Assembly (NCBI GenBank): GCA_015178975.1
Contig: WHVD01000001.1
Location: 2,046,001-2,110,000, forward strand
DNA: 64,000 bases
Direction of reading: 5' to 3'
Source of the DNA: Hysterangium stoloniferum
Taxonomy: Eukaryota > Basidiomycota > Agaricomycetes > Hysterangiales > Hysterangiaceae
Shown here piece by piece: positions 10,399 to 22,126 of the stretch. A program made the position numbers and the translations under genes. How positions within the stretch are numbered: the first letter of the stretch is position 1; each line of letters starts with the position of its first letter. Under the pieces are notes generated by a model, which worked only from the letters and a program-made list of their open reading frames with translations, was not told where the DNA came from and searched no databases.

Positions 10399-12997
10399 TC
10401 ACCGGTTTGGCTCAAATACCGTGTCCGACCACACGAGGTCATTAATCCAACTGGGCTCCGCATCATAAGAAGCGCGCAACTGCACATCTAAGACAGGTCC
10501 CCCCGAGGGGCCAGAGATATAACGTGGAGAAGTAGGCTCAAACAGGAATATAGTACGCGGTTCCACATCTCCGGAGTGACTAGATCACTCTGTCAGGCTC
10601 TGACATTGATGAAGTGGGAAGTGAAGCAAACAAATTCTGAGGCATTTCCATAACGACGTGTGTCTCCCATTCGTTTACTGTTGCCACAAAGGGGTCAATA
10701 TCATTTCAAAAAGACTTCTGTGCTTACTGAGCATCAACTCGTCTGGAAGAACACCCTTGATCCCATTTTCCTCTATGTAAAGCGGTGCGTATGCTCTCCA
10801 CGCTTTCTGCCCTTCAGAGAACGGGCCGAAGTGTCCGACATTGACAACGGCCCGGTAAAACTCTTTGATTCCGGCTTCGCCAATATCACAGGTATATCTA
10901 CGCGGGAGAAAACTGAGCAACGATCGGGTCAGTGCGCTAACTCGAAAAATACCTTCTCATTGGTTTTCCACCTCGTATTGTTACACTCTCAGCCTCGTCT
11001 AAATATCTAGACCTATGGTTGCCGAGGCGAACACGAACCTTGACTAAGGGTTCTATACCGAGGGTTTCAGAGAACCACTCATGTAGATTCCCACACACTA
11101 CAAAATGGCCTGTAACTTTATCCCGATAGCCCACGTCCCACAAAGCGAGGTACCCCAGATCTTTATCCTCGATGTCACCCGTGATTGGGCGTAGAAAGTC
11201 GAAGTCCAGTAGTTGATTGGTTAATTGATGAATGGTGTGCGAGCTTCGAAGTTGTTGATCCATAAAAGTAGTGCCAAGACCATGACTCCACGTTGTACCT
11301 GAATAAGTCTACGATGGAGTCGGGTGATGATGGATTGATCCTAGAGTCACCGGTATAAATACCGGGATACCATTTCCCATAGTACCCTGACCGGACATGG
11401 CTGACCAGTGTTCCGGTGTACACAAGCTTCAGATGCCGGCGATTGGCAGGACAGTCTGTGACAGTCACAATTGAATCACCGGGAAGATAAAACTGAATAG
11501 ACAAAGTTATCATTGACATCTGATGTCAGTCGAATTAACGAACAAGCTGGTAAATTGCAATTTCGTTGTTTGAACAGAATTCAACTAATTCCTAATGTCA
11601 CATTGTCACATCAGCCTTTGCGGGGAGAGAAGGTATCCAAGCACGTCACATTGTAAGAATCCCTCTAAAATATATCCCGTTAGCTTGTAAATATCGCGAG
11701 TAATTTCATTCACCATGTCCCAGAGTCCCAAAATGGTTTCTCTCACACCGGATGCTCTAGTGCTTTCGAGCCATTTGCATGCGTCCTCAGGTTCAGGGCC
11801 CGGATTACGGAAAACTTGGAAAAGTACATTGTCTCGTGCGTTACTGTAGCCCAAGAACTCAGCAATGCTAGGGTCCCTGAACATGAATGTGATTGGACTA
11901 CTTGGGTTATTTCACCAGATGTGTTGCATTCTTACCACACGTCTTGATAAGAATTGCGGTCGCGTTGGAACTATATCAAAAGTGTGATATGTTGCAAATA
12001 TTTTCTGAAATCCAAACCAGCGAAAACGGGGCTCGTACCTTTTTTTGTCTCAAATCCCACGTGGGTCTCCCGCCTTCGTACATTTTGACCAATACCGACT
12101 TACCGTCACTTTCAGTCTTCGCTTCACAAAGTTTGACATTCCACCGCAAGGCGACCCGATGGTTTCCTGCCTTTTCATTGTCATAATCATTATGGTGCGC
12201 GATCGATATGGTGCGCAACACTTGGAAATTCCTTCTATGAACCAAACACTATATCATTACTATAAGCTTACGGGCATGGTCGTTGAGATGACAGAACGGG
12301 CGTACGTGTTCACTAATATCGTTTCTTCCTCTGACCGTGGCCGACGAAAACGAATCAAGGATGATATCGTCCATTCTGGTATCATCGATGGCTACGAGTT
12401 GAGCGACGGCTAGTGACGTATCCAGCAGAATGCACATCTAAGAGCCAATATGTCTAAGAAACGACTCTGAGTGTCACTTTCAGCCCGCACCATTGCCTCC
12501 CTCTCCGCTTCTTCCAATCGCCTTTCCAGTTTGGCGATAGACTTATCTCGTTGTCGCATCCAAGACACGTGTGATTTAAGACCTTGGCTTGGTTTGTATG
12601 ACCTTGCAAGCGCAAGAACATCCTCAAGTGCACTGAAAACAGTTCATTTATTTGTCAAGTCCGGTTACGCAGTGAGTCTCAAGTTATTACTTCTGATAAT
12701 CGTCCAATATAGTTTTAAAATTGTCCGGGATATTCTCCCACTTCTCCCTCAGCTGATCGTGGAAAGCGACAAGGCGACGTCCAGTGGTCCGGACAAGGCT
12801 ATTCAATCTCTCGTTTTGCTCCCCGCTTGCCTGGTGATAGTGAATCATGATCTACATCAGCTCTTAAATTGGTGTTGATGCAGACGACCTACCTTTATAA
12901 CGTTCATAATCTCCAAAACAAGGGTTGCTGCACTCTTTAAGCCAGGTACTGGAACGGCATCACCAGCGACTTGGACAACAATGGCTGCAATGTCCAT
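10399..12997 (-). pseudogene. MLKL-like / pseudokinase gene, unit 1
   Basis: The start ATG is at 12997 (minus). Exon 1 encodes MDIAAIVVQVAG..VPVPGLKSAATL and stops at a GTAGGT donor. Exon 2 carries ASGEQNERLNSLIRTTGRRL. Later comes a charged helix with MRQRDKSIAKLERRLEEAER. This arrangement (VPGL-type N-terminus, four-helix-like region, coiled coil) resembles fungal MLKL/HeLo-like cell-death domains. The middle region ESDGKSVLVKMYEGGRPTW resembles a degenerate kinase N-lobe. The C-terminal exons (TVTDCPANRRHLKLVYTGTL, FVVCGNLHEWFSETLG, RYTCDIGEAGIKEFYRAVVN, LRASYDAEPSWINDLVWSDT) are not a family I know. The stop is at 10399. A TAG replaces a Trp codon in exon 2, so this copy is probably dead. 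Cell-death function is inference. Confidence 0.55.
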
Positions 12998-13184
12998 GAG
13001 CGATGGTCGATGATCTTAGTAGATGGTGAGGGATAGCTGCTCTTCGGCACGTCGAGGCGCTGTATCTGTATTTGGTATTGGCTGTGCCCTGGGATGGTGT
13101 GCCGGATTGGTAGGGGAAGTGTAGTGTTCATCCCAACAGCGATACACTAATATTCAAAGGCCGTAATCACGATGTGGACTTTGT

Positions 13185-13625
13185 CACTTTTTCACTCCAT
13201 TTGCCTAGTATCTTCACCGTTCCGTGTCTTGACTTCACCCTCTACTGCCTCCATAAACAGGAATGGGCCGCGTTCATAATAGCGTAAGTTTGCTTATTCA
13301 TGCTTGAGGCTAGAATATGTATTTAGGAGAGAGTATACCATACCATGCGCAGTGCTCCTAGTGAATGAATACCATGGAATGGGCTGAGGTGTCAAATCTT
13401 CTCATGACATAATTATTACCTATAGCCTTTACCGATCGACAGGCTTCCAGCTCATCAAAGGGGAATGAAAATCACCACCGTAACTCCGGCCCTGGATGAG
13501 TTCACAGTGTAATCGGGGAGCATATCGGGCAGTCGATTGCCACACTAGATTCAGTACTTATTCTCAGTGACGTCAGGGTGACGGATGAGGTATTTAATTC
13601 TTCCTGGGTGGGCTTTACATCTTCC
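13185..13625 (+). pseudogene. DUF6533 3' remnant, unit 2
   Basis: Only the last exons remain: the segment matching TTTTTCACTCCATTT with the helix region, then the block ending near GATGAGGTATTTAATTCTTC, which matches 5521-5626 and 29,090-29,276. The 5' exons, including the DUF6533 signature, are missing. Confidence 0.6.
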
Positions 13626-14058
13626 CAGTAGTTCATCTCATTCCGAAGGGTGGTATACGAATGCATAGCCGACCAATTTCAGTGATTGCCGCTACAATGA
13701 AATTCACCGGACTGATCAATATAAGATTAAGTAATCAAAGGTTCGTACCAAAAGTGCCTCGAGCAAAGCTAACCAACAACAAACAAACCAAACACTGCGA
13801 CACGTCCCGGCAACTTAGTATTTGAGGAAGCGGTGTTTCGGGAAGCCTTCATATGAGGGAAATACGGCCACCTCATTCCGAACGTCTGAGCTCATATAGA
13901 GTCGAACCGTTCTCAACAGATACTACTCTAGATTGTGAGACTGTGATGTTCATTGGTTCATGGCGAATCGAGACGCATGATTCCTACCTTCTCTTTTTAC
14001 TCTCTTGTATGAATATATTATGAATCATCTTTATGTTTGAGTTGATTCTGGGTATTTA

Positions 14059-14741
14059 TTAACTAGCTATTCTCACTCGGAATGTCGGAATGTACCCTTG
14101 ACTCCTTCGAATAGTGGGTGGGAACGGAGCAAGAAGAAACGGGTCCGAAACAACCTTCGTGCAATGGGGAGGCAGGTTCAGAGCCCGGATTACGGAAAAC
14201 TTGGAAAGGTACATTGTCTTGTGTGTTTCTGTAGCCCAAGAACGGAGCAATGCTAGGGTCCCTGAACATGAATGATTGGACTACTTGGACTAGTTAATCT
14301 GATGTATTGCATTCTTCTCACAGGTCTTGAAAATGAGGTAGCGTGGAAACTATATCAAAGTGTGATATGTTGCAAATAGTTTCTGAAATTCAAATTAGCC
14401 AAACCAGAACTCGTACCTCTTTCTGTCTCAAATCTCAAGTAGGTCTCCCGCCTCGTACATTTTGACCAAAACCGGCTTGCCGTCACTTTCAGTCTTCGCA
14501 TCACAAAGTTCAACACTCCACCGCAAGGTGACCTGATGATTTCCTGCCTTTTCACGATAATAATCATTGTGGTTCGCAACCGATAAAGTGTGTAACAGTT
14601 GCAAGTTCTTCGGTCGATCAAATGCTGCCTCATTACGATAAGCTCACGGGCATGATCTTTGAGATGACAGAACGGGCGTACGCGTTCACTAATATCGTTT
14701 CTGCCTCCGGCCGTGACGGACGACAACGAATCAAGTATCAT
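14059..14741 (-). pseudogene. truncated pseudokinase-like fragment, unit 2
   Basis: This is the counterpart of 6455-7227 with MFRDPSIAPFLGY on the minus strand. Upstream is a 128-codon open stretch, which is a frameshifted version of the ESDGKSVLVKMYEGG region. It lacks the EDACKWLE continuation. Confidence 0.55.
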
Positions 14742-15089
14742 GACGTGCTAAGGGGGATTAGCCATTGATCGTCTTTCTGCAGTTAGCAATAACGCTGCAT
14801 CCACCTTCTTCCTCTTTATCGCATGTAGTCCCACATAATATTAAATAATACATTGTAGTCACATAGGCTGTGTCGTCTTTATTTACTCTCCCTGTGGACA
14901 TTCCAAATTCTCCCTAGCCTAGACAATGTAATTCATCAACATCTTCATAGAATCATTACACTATGTTGAATCTTTGGAACGAGCTCCGCATGCAAAATGT
15001 CATGGACTCTGAGGGTAACCATATATATGTTGCGCGCCGCTGCTACTCAAAGGAACCCTCATCATTCTAGACATTTATTACCAATATTG

Positions 15090-17330
15090 ACAGTTAGTTG
15101 CAGGTTAGAAAATAATATCCCATCGATCCTTCTCTGATCCGAATCCTGCATGTTGCGGTGGTGCTTCATCGTGAGACGTTCATTATTATGTTCACATCAA
15201 ACATATATGTATTACATGTATGCGTGTATGCGTGCAGTTACTCATTATATAACCTACATCCCACATCCTCCATCATAGCTATCTATTCCACAGAGGGGTC
15301 AGGCCCACTATCACTTGCCGGCGCAACTTTCGACTGCACCGAAGGATTATTGCTGCCTGTAATGACAAAGAAAGACGGGCGAACGACGGTGTTTAATATC
15401 ATCAATGACACACCCGGAACTTCCACATATCCAGTCAACCGCAACAACCGCCTTCCCAGTAGTAAATAATGCCTTCTGACAACGACCGGTAGGGAATGGC
15501 TGCGAAAGGGGCAGTATTGAGAGGGGGCTTTCGTACGGGAGAGGCCGGAGTTAAGCCAGGCAATACAGGACGCAAGGAGCTGTTGGGTGCAGGTACAGGC
15601 CTGCGTGAGAAAGGATAGGGGATAATATGTGTGGAAGGCTGGAAGTGTGGATATTGATTGGAGGGGGGATGCCATGTCACCACGTTTTCCCAGATCATTG
15701 ACTCCTGTCAGTCCTTGAGAGAAGACAGGCTCGAACCCATGGGGCGAGTATGACGTACCTGAAGATGACTCGACTCTTCAAGGAATGTCCTCCCTCCTTG
15801 TCCATGACACGCGTTGAAGGGAGAATAGCCACCACTGACCACGTTTTGTAGGTACCCAGCTCACGTGCAGAAAATTCGTCGCATGGACAACAAGGGTGTC
15901 CCGCAAAGCCGCAACACATGTACGTCTGGAAACACATCCACGACCTAGTCGTATCAGCTTATAGTACTGAGACAACACTATGGAAGACTCACGTCTGCGG
16001 CGGAACCCCTGCCTCGCACCACGGACACGAATACTCAACCGCAGGTTTACCCATCCTGTCCCCTAAACACACACGCAGCTTCCCCTGCACATACAACACC
16101 TCTCTAAAGCCGGGGTCTGATACCCCGCTCAAATCATCATTCTCATCCACAAGCTAGCACACACACCCTTGCACTACATACACAGTGACTCTTGTTCCAC
16201 CTGAAATCAGGGGATGACAGTAGGCTCCGGCTTCTGGACGTGTTTTTAACTTGCTGACGCAGCACTTTAAGAATATATATGCGAAGAACCCTTGCACGTC
16301 TTGCTGTTTCGTCATCAATATTTCCTCGTGGACTCTTCCGCTGAGGGATTTGAACATGGTGGGTTTGGAAGCGTTCTTGGGAGACGGACAGTGGCGTCGG
16401 GGATGAACGGGGGGAGGGGATCACCGTCGATGGCATTGCTCCCGCGGCCTCACCAGCACCTCGACGAGGGTAGGGACACCGGCAGTGTTAGACGAGAAAT
16501 GGCTGCGAGGGTGCGATAACCAGCCTGAACAGATTCGGTCCGCGATTTTGCGCCCTGAAAGTCAAAACAGGATATGGGGAGCTCTTCGGTTCAGAAACAG
16601 GCGCGGGTGAGAAAGGATCAGGGATGGTATGTGCGGAAGCTGGAAGTCTGAGTAGCGATGTTGATGCCATGTAGCAGCTGTTTCCGAGATTGCGAAGTCC
16701 TGTCAGTCTTGCAGGGGAGACAGGCTCGAAAACATTACACGAGTATGACGGACCTCAGGATGAATCGACTCGTCAAGAAATGACCTCGTATCGTGTCCAT
16801 GACAAGCCCAATATCTCACTGTCGGCATACACTCATAATTGTCCTTCTCCGTGTCCTCGACAGTAGCAAGGTTCTTAGGCGGCGGTCCGCGACTGTTCTA
16901 TCACCAACGACACCAACTCAATTATCGAAACTTTCCAGCTCATACTCAGCTGCTCACAGAAGAAAAAACACACCCTACTCACTCGTTTCGGGTTCGGTTC
17001 CAGCATGCTCTTCACATACACGGATACCCAAGCATCCCATAATGCAGCTGCACATGCATCCGCGTCATATCGCCCCCCACACAGTCTCTATAAAAGCACG
17101 GGAGGCACACGTCGATGCCTTCAAGTAGATCCTATTAGATCGCGTGGTTGGGGCGTAAGCATAATAAGTGAAATCTCATTTCCATTGGAAGAATGGAGGA
17201 CATACTTCTTTGTCAAAGCATTGTGGTGTTTCTTCTCTCTGAAAAGAGTCTGAAAGACGGGGACTGGGAAGGCGAGAAAGTCTGGGAGGAAGAATGAGCG
17301 CAAGACGCAGGACTCCAGCACATGTTACGC
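15090..17330 (-). pseudogene. ubiquitin-specific protease-like locus, unit 2
   Basis: The best USP Cys box in the window lies near 16,668-16,720 on minus: TGLRNLGNSCYMAS with the catalytic Cys kept. A second segment near 15,672-15,715 has decayed to LGKRGDM. Upstream exon-like readings include DACAAALWDAWVSVYVKSML before a GT donor, and PAVEYSCPWCEAGVPPQT with a CxxC pair. A 66-codon minus ORF at 17,121-17,321 may be the 5' end. Stops separate these pieces, so I call a pseudogene, although spliced coding of part of it is not excluded. Confidence 0.6.
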
Positions 17331-19662
17331 GATGTCACACAGTTACGGCGAAGAACTACTTTTTTTGTAGTTATTTTTGAAAATTAACATTCACGTATTC
17401 TTACATCTTCTGCTCACCATTGAATTATGGGCAGAGGTACATAGTTCCAGTAAATAAAGAGCTTTTATATCACAGAATGATATAGCTAGACTTGACGGGA
17501 AAATGTTCGATGGGTATGATCGTGTCCGAGATTAATCTTTCTCCCATATGCACCTAGGTAGCTGAAAATAATATACCCGCCTTAATCAAGACGTTAATAC
17601 TATTACATAAGGATAACATCGACGCTCACGGGTCTGGCTCAAATACCGTGTCTGGCCATACAGGGTCATTTATCCAACTGGGCTCCGCATCATAAGAAGC
17701 GCGCAACTGCATATCCAGGACAAGTCCCCCCGAGGGGCCAGAAATATAACGCGGAGAAGTAAGTGCAAACAGGAATATGTTACGCGGTTCCACTTCTCCG
17801 GAGTGACTAGATTACTCTGTCAGGCTCGGACATTGATGAAGGGGGAAGTGAAACTAACAAATTCTGAGGCCTTTCCACAACTACTCTTGTCTCCAAGTAT
17901 ATTACTATTGTCACAATGGGTTCAATATCATTTCCAAAAGACTTTTGTACTTACTGATAATCAATTCGTGTGGAGGGATACCCTTGATCCCAATCTCCTC
18001 TATGTAAAGCGGTGCGTATGCTCTCCATGCTTTCTGCACTTCAGACGACGCGCGGAAATCTCCGACATTGACAATGGGCCGGCAGAACTCTTCGATGGTG
18101 GCTTCACCAATATCACAGGTATATCTACGCGGCAGAAAACTGAGCAACGATCGGGTCAGTGTGCTAGCTCGAAAAATACCTTTTCATTGGTTTTCCACCT
18201 CGTATTGTTACACTCTCACGCTCGTCTAAATATCCAAACTCTCCCTCGTGGAGGTGAACCCAAACCCTGACTCTATACCGAGGGTTTCAGAGAACCACCC
18301 GTGTAGATTCCCACACACTACAAAATCGCCTGTAACTTTATCCCGATAGCCCACGTCCCACAAATTGACGGACCCCAGATCTCCATCCTCGATAACGTCC
18401 GTGATTGGTTGCAGAAACCCGAAGTCCAGCAGTTGATTGGCCAATTGATGAATGGTGTGCGAGCTTCGAAGTTGTTGATCCATTAAATCCGTGCCGAGAT
18501 ACCATGAATACACTTCGGACATGAACAAGGTTACGATGGAGTCGGGTGATGATGGATTGATCCTAGAGTCACCGGTATTAAATACCGAAATGCCATCTCC
18601 TATAGTACCCGGACGGGTCACCGCTGCGCAGTGTTCCGGTAAACACAAGCTTCAGATGACGGCGATTGGCAGGACAGTCTGTGACAGTCACAATTGAATC
18701 ACCGGGATTTAAAAACTGAATAGACAAAGTTATGATTGACATCTGATGTCAGTCGAATTAACGAACAAGCTCGTTCATAAAAATTTCGTCGTTTGAACAG
18801 AATTCAACTAATTCCTAATGTCACATTGTCATATCAGTATTTGCGGGAGAGAAGGTATCCAAGTACGTCACATTGTAGGAATCCCTCTAAGATATATCGC
18901 GTTAGCTTGGAAATATCGCAAGTAATTTCATTCACCATGTCCCACAGTCCCAAAATGGTTTCTCTCACATCGGATGATCTAGTGCGTTCGAGCCATTTGC
19001 ATGCATCCTCTGGTTCAGTGCCTGAATTACGGAAAACTTGGAAAAGTACATTGTCTTGTGCGTTACTGTGGCCCAAGAACTCAGCAATGCTGGCGTCCCT
19101 GGACATGAATGTGATTGGACTACTTGGGTTATTTAATCTGATGTGTGACATTCTTACACACGTCTTGATAGGAAGTGAGGTCCCATTGAAACTATATCAA
19201 AAGTGTGATACGTTGCAAATAGTTTCGGAAACCCAAACCGGCCAAAACAAAACTCAAACAAAACTCGCACCTCTTTGTGTCTCAAATCCCACGTGGGTCT
19301 CCCGCCTTCGTACATTTTGACCAATACCGACTTACCGTCACTTTCAGCCTTTGCTTCACAAAGTTTGGCATTCCACCGCAAGGCGACCGGATGGTGTTCT
19401 GCCTTTTCATCGTCATAATCATTATGGTGCGCGATCGATATGGTGCGCAACACTTGGAAATTCCTTCTATGAACCAAACACTATATCATTACTATAAGCC
19501 CACGGGCATGATCTTTCAGATGACAGAACTGTTGGATATGGTTGGTTTGACAGCCTAGACTCAGCTTTAGAGCAGTGCGAATGTGTGACTGTCTCTCACA
19601 GTTTCTGTGTATATGGAATGTTAATGGCCATATAGAGTTGACTTCACTACTGAGTACCTAAA

Positions 19663-19722
19663 GGGTTGGTAGTTCAGTGGTAGAGCATCCAGTCTAGATT
19701 ACAGATGGTCCCAGGTTCAATT
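19663..19722 (+). other. tRNA-like domain, 5' part (3' part at 25816-25827)
   Basis: The acceptor GGGTTGG (19663-19669) pairs with CCAGTCC (25821-25827), using two wobbles. The D arm is GTTC/GAGC. The A-box-like TAGTTCAGTGGTAGAGCA is present. The T stem CCAGG/CCTGG has loop TTCAATT, with the B box split by the copia LTR at the CAATT target site. The anticodon stem does not fold well, so this is a tRNA-derived domain rather than a functional tRNA gene. Confidence 0.6.
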
Positions 19723-20027
19723 TGTTGAAACAGTTGAATAACTCTTGACAAACACCCTGTGAGTGTGAGGAAAGTAAACACTAAATGTATTCAACTGTGA
19801 AATAACTACATACCTGTGAGTGTGAGGAAAGTAAACACTAAGGAGACTTTCCCACACCCACAGCGGAGTATACTACAGGGTGCTTACCTAAGCACCTACA
19901 CATCAGTTACCTTACTAGGTAACTCACTCAATACTGCACCTACAGTGCTGGGAGAAATACTACAAATATTAGAAAAATATAGGGAACATCATAGACTATG
20001 TAAGAGCTGTAATATCATACTCTAACA
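19723..20027 (-). repeat. 3' LTR of the copia element
   Basis: It begins and ends TGTTGAAAC...TCTAACA on plus. It contains a 57-bp-spaced internal duplication of CCTGTGAGTGTGAGGAAAG that the solo LTR at 542 lacks. Confidence 0.95.
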
Positions 20028-20037
20028 CTCCCACCTG
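20028..20037 (-). promoter_or_regulatory. copia polypurine tract
   Basis: Minus-strand CAGGTGGGAG abuts the 3' LTR, the expected site for plus-strand priming. Confidence 0.75.
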
Positions 20038-20048
20038 ATGAGACAGCT

Positions 20049-21551
20049 CTATGCTAGTCCCAGTAGTTTTCGTAAGTATTCTACCTTTGGCTTAGCCAAT
20101 GGTTTTGTCAATAAATCAGCAGGCATCTCTGAAGTAGGGAGATGAACAACTTTGATCTTCCCACTATCAACTTCCTGCCTTAACCAATATGTTCTCAAAT
20201 CCAGATGCTTCATACGGCCATGATGTTCAGGATCTCTGGCAACTGCAATAGAAGATTGGTTGTCAAGATACAAAGTGGATGCAGTCTTTTGAGGATATCC
20301 CAATTCCTCAAATAAGTTTCGCAACCATAGCACTTCCTGACCAGCTGACACTGCTGCAATATACTCTGCTTCAGTAGTAGAGAGAGTTACAATAGTCTGG
20401 AGTTTGCTCTGCCAGCTAATGGCTCCAGTACCCATCTTAACCACATATGCACCAGTAGATTTTCCAGTTGACTTATCACCTCCATGGTCAGCATCTGAAT
20501 AAGACACAAACAATTCCCTGTCATTACTAGGGCCAAAGGTCAAGCCCAAGTCAAGGGTGCCTTTGAGATATCGAAAGAGATGTTGTACTGCTAGCCAATG
20601 AGCCTTTCCTGGATTGTGATTAAATCTGGCTAATACTCCAACAGTATAGGCAATGTCTGGACGAGTGGCAACAGCCAAATACATAAGAGAACCAACAGCA
20701 TGGATGTATGGAATGTCCTTCATGTATGCAATCTCTTCAGGAGACACTGGAGCCTGGTCTTTACTCAATTTTGAGTTAGGTATCATAGGTGTACCAATGG
20801 GATTGCAGTCAGCAAGACCATAACGCTGTAACATGTCCAAAATGTATTGACGCTGTGATAGAGTAATAGTACGCTTTGTCCTGTCTCTTTCAATGCCAAC
20901 ACCTAACAAGTAAGAAGTAGGACCAAGATCATGCAATTTGAAGTGGCTCTTTAGATCATCTTTGAGCTTTTTGATAGCCTCCTTGGATTTAGATGCAATA
21001 GTCATGTCATCTACAAATACTGGTATAATGACTTTGACATCACCCTTTTGGAAGACCCAAATGCTATGATCGCATAGCACTTGTTTGAAACCCAAACTGA
21101 GCAGGACAGCATTCAACTTCTTGTGCCAGATACGAGGTGACTGGCGTAAACCATATAGTCCTTTCAGAAGAAGTAAGAACTCATCACGAGTACCTTGGTG
21201 AAAACCTTCAGGCTGCTGCAAGTATACTTCCTCTTCAAGTTCACCATTCAAGAATGCAGAGGAGATATCTACACTCTCAAGTTCCATGTCCTCCAGTGCA
21301 GCCAATGCTAGGACAGCACGCAAAGTGGCCCATTTGGCAGTAGGAGCAAAGGTATCAGTGAAGTCAAACCCTGGTCGTTGTGCATAGCCTTTTGCAACAA
21401 GACGAGCTTTGAACTTGTCAATTGACCCATCCTTCTTACGCTTGATCACAAACACCCAACGAGAGCCAATAGCTTTACGACCCTCAGGTAGTTTAGCAAG
21501 GCGAAAAGTGCCATTTTCAAGCAGGGATTGCATTTCTGCATATGGTTCCAC
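20049..21551 (-). pseudogene. copia Pol, 3' portion: reverse transcriptase and RNase H
   Basis: This is the 500-codon downstream part of the copia polyprotein. Reverse transcriptase starts in GSRWVFVIKRKKDGSIDKFK (about residue 29) and includes KARLVAKGYAQ, the DISSAFLNGEL block and the catalytic VFVDDM (about residue 180). RNase H follows with SYSDADHGGDKSTGKSTGAY and STTEAEYIAA. It ends close to the PPT. The apparent Met start is an artefact: the sequence PYAEMQSLLENGT is duplicated at the end of the upstream ORF, and the copia frame was continuous before the 21.6-22.1 kb insertion. No stops interrupt RT or RNase H. Confidence 0.95.
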
Positions 21552-21555
21552 CCAA

Positions 21556-21800
21556 TGTTAGAAAACATGAGTAATGTAGAAAATGAATAGCCAGACTGGG
21601 GATTGAACCCAGGATCTCTCGATTACATAACGAAGGTGTTAACCACTACACCATCTGACCTTGGGTAGGCTTTGGTCTTACACTGTACTTAAGGATATAA
21701 CCCTAAGTGCCATTCCTATTAGATCATATACACACTGAACTCAGAGCTGTACACCATATGGTCCCAGTTGGAACAATGGTTGGTATTATATAATCTAACA
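21556..21800 (-). repeat. complete 3' LTR of the TRIM-like element
   Basis: It is 245 bp, TGTTAG...CTAACA. The inner part after GTGTATATGATC contains the tRNA-like fold. Its last ~158 bp match 21969-22126 with a few differences. Confidence 0.8.
21589..21660 (-). other. tRNA-like cloverleaf in the 3' LTR
   Basis: Acceptor GGTCAGA/TCTGGCT pairs with two wobbles. D stem GTGT/ACAC flanks loop AGTGGTTA. T stem CTGGG/CCCAG flanks loop TTCAATC. A/B-box-like motifs are intact. The anticodon arm is imperfect, with TGTAA in the loop and no U at position 33. It resembles a decayed tRNA with UGU, but the identity is uncertain. Confidence 0.65.
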
Positions 21801-21815
21801 CACCCCCTTAATGCC
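21801..21815 (-). promoter_or_regulatory. TRIM-like polypurine tract
   Basis: Minus GGCATTAAGGGGGTG abuts the 3' LTR start TGTTAGATT. Confidence 0.7.
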
Positions 21816-21951
21816 AGCATTGTTCATTCTACACTCCAGGTTCGATCTTGGGTATTAACTATATCATATGCCAGTATAGGTCCTCTCTGGCTCTTTTTCG
21901 TCCAGACTTGTCCACTATACCAAACACACAAATACAGCCAAACCAAGTTAA

Positions 21952-21968
21952 CCTTGGAGTTGCTACCA
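21952..21968 (-). promoter_or_regulatory. TRIM-like primer binding site
   Basis: Minus TGGTAGCAACTCCAAGG follows the 5' LTR end CTAACA. The TGGT start matches a tRNA 3' CCA end. The donor tRNA was not identified. Confidence 0.65.
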
Positions 21969-22126
21969 TGTTAGAAAACATGAGTAATGTAGAAAATGAA
22001 TAGCCAGACTGGGGATTGAACCCAGGATCTCTCAATTACATAACGAAGGTGTTAACCACTACACCATCTGACCTTGGGTAGGTTTGGTCTTACACTGTAC
22101 TTAAGGATATAACCCTAAGTGCCATT
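21969..22126 (-). repeat. 5'-truncated 5' LTR of the TRIM-like element
   Basis: It lacks the first ~85 bp of the LTR and starts at the AATGGCACT shared with the copia target. Its TAG at 22115-22117 terminates the upstream copia ORF. Confidence 0.75.
22002..22073 (-). other. tRNA-like cloverleaf in the 5' LTR
   Basis: This is the second copy of the cloverleaf, differing from 21589-21660 at one position (AATTG versus AATCG), with all stems preserved. Confidence 0.65.

Larger units (their letters stand above)
4200..13150. repeat. segmental tandem unit 1
   Basis: This is the most complete of three direct repeats. It holds a DUF6533 gene (+), a truncated pseudokinase-like fragment (-), a duplicated USP locus (-) and an MLKL-like gene (-). 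The same order recurs from 13.17 kb and, without the MLKL-like part, from about 27.6 kb. Long nearly identical stretches support duplication of the whole block, for example 9,900-10,300 against 17,130-17,530 and 7,860-8,300 against 15,070-15,500 and 30,760-31,200. Confidence 0.85.
21556..22126 (-). mobile_element. TRIM-like miniature LTR element with tRNA-like LTRs, inserted in copia pol
   Basis: On minus: a 5'-truncated 5' LTR (22126-21969), PBS TGGTAGCAACTCCAAGG (21968-21952), a ~168-bp non-coding interior, a purine tract with AAGGGGGTG (21809-21801), and a complete 245-bp 3' LTR (21800-21556) from TGTTAGATTATATAA to TTTTCTAACA. About 38 bp of copia coding sequence (encoding YAEMQSLLENGT) is repeated on both sides. 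The left junction shares AATGGCACT with the LTR. No protein is encoded, so it depends on other elements. Confidence 0.8.

Noticed and set aside
21589..21660. Functional nuclear tRNA gene
   Set aside because: The anticodon arm is imperfect, U33 is missing, and two copies sit symmetrically in LTRs.
21556..22126. Spliceosomal intron inside the copia polyprotein
   Set aside because: The segment has no usable GT-AG boundary at the coding break, but has LTR, PBS and PPT features and a duplicated target.
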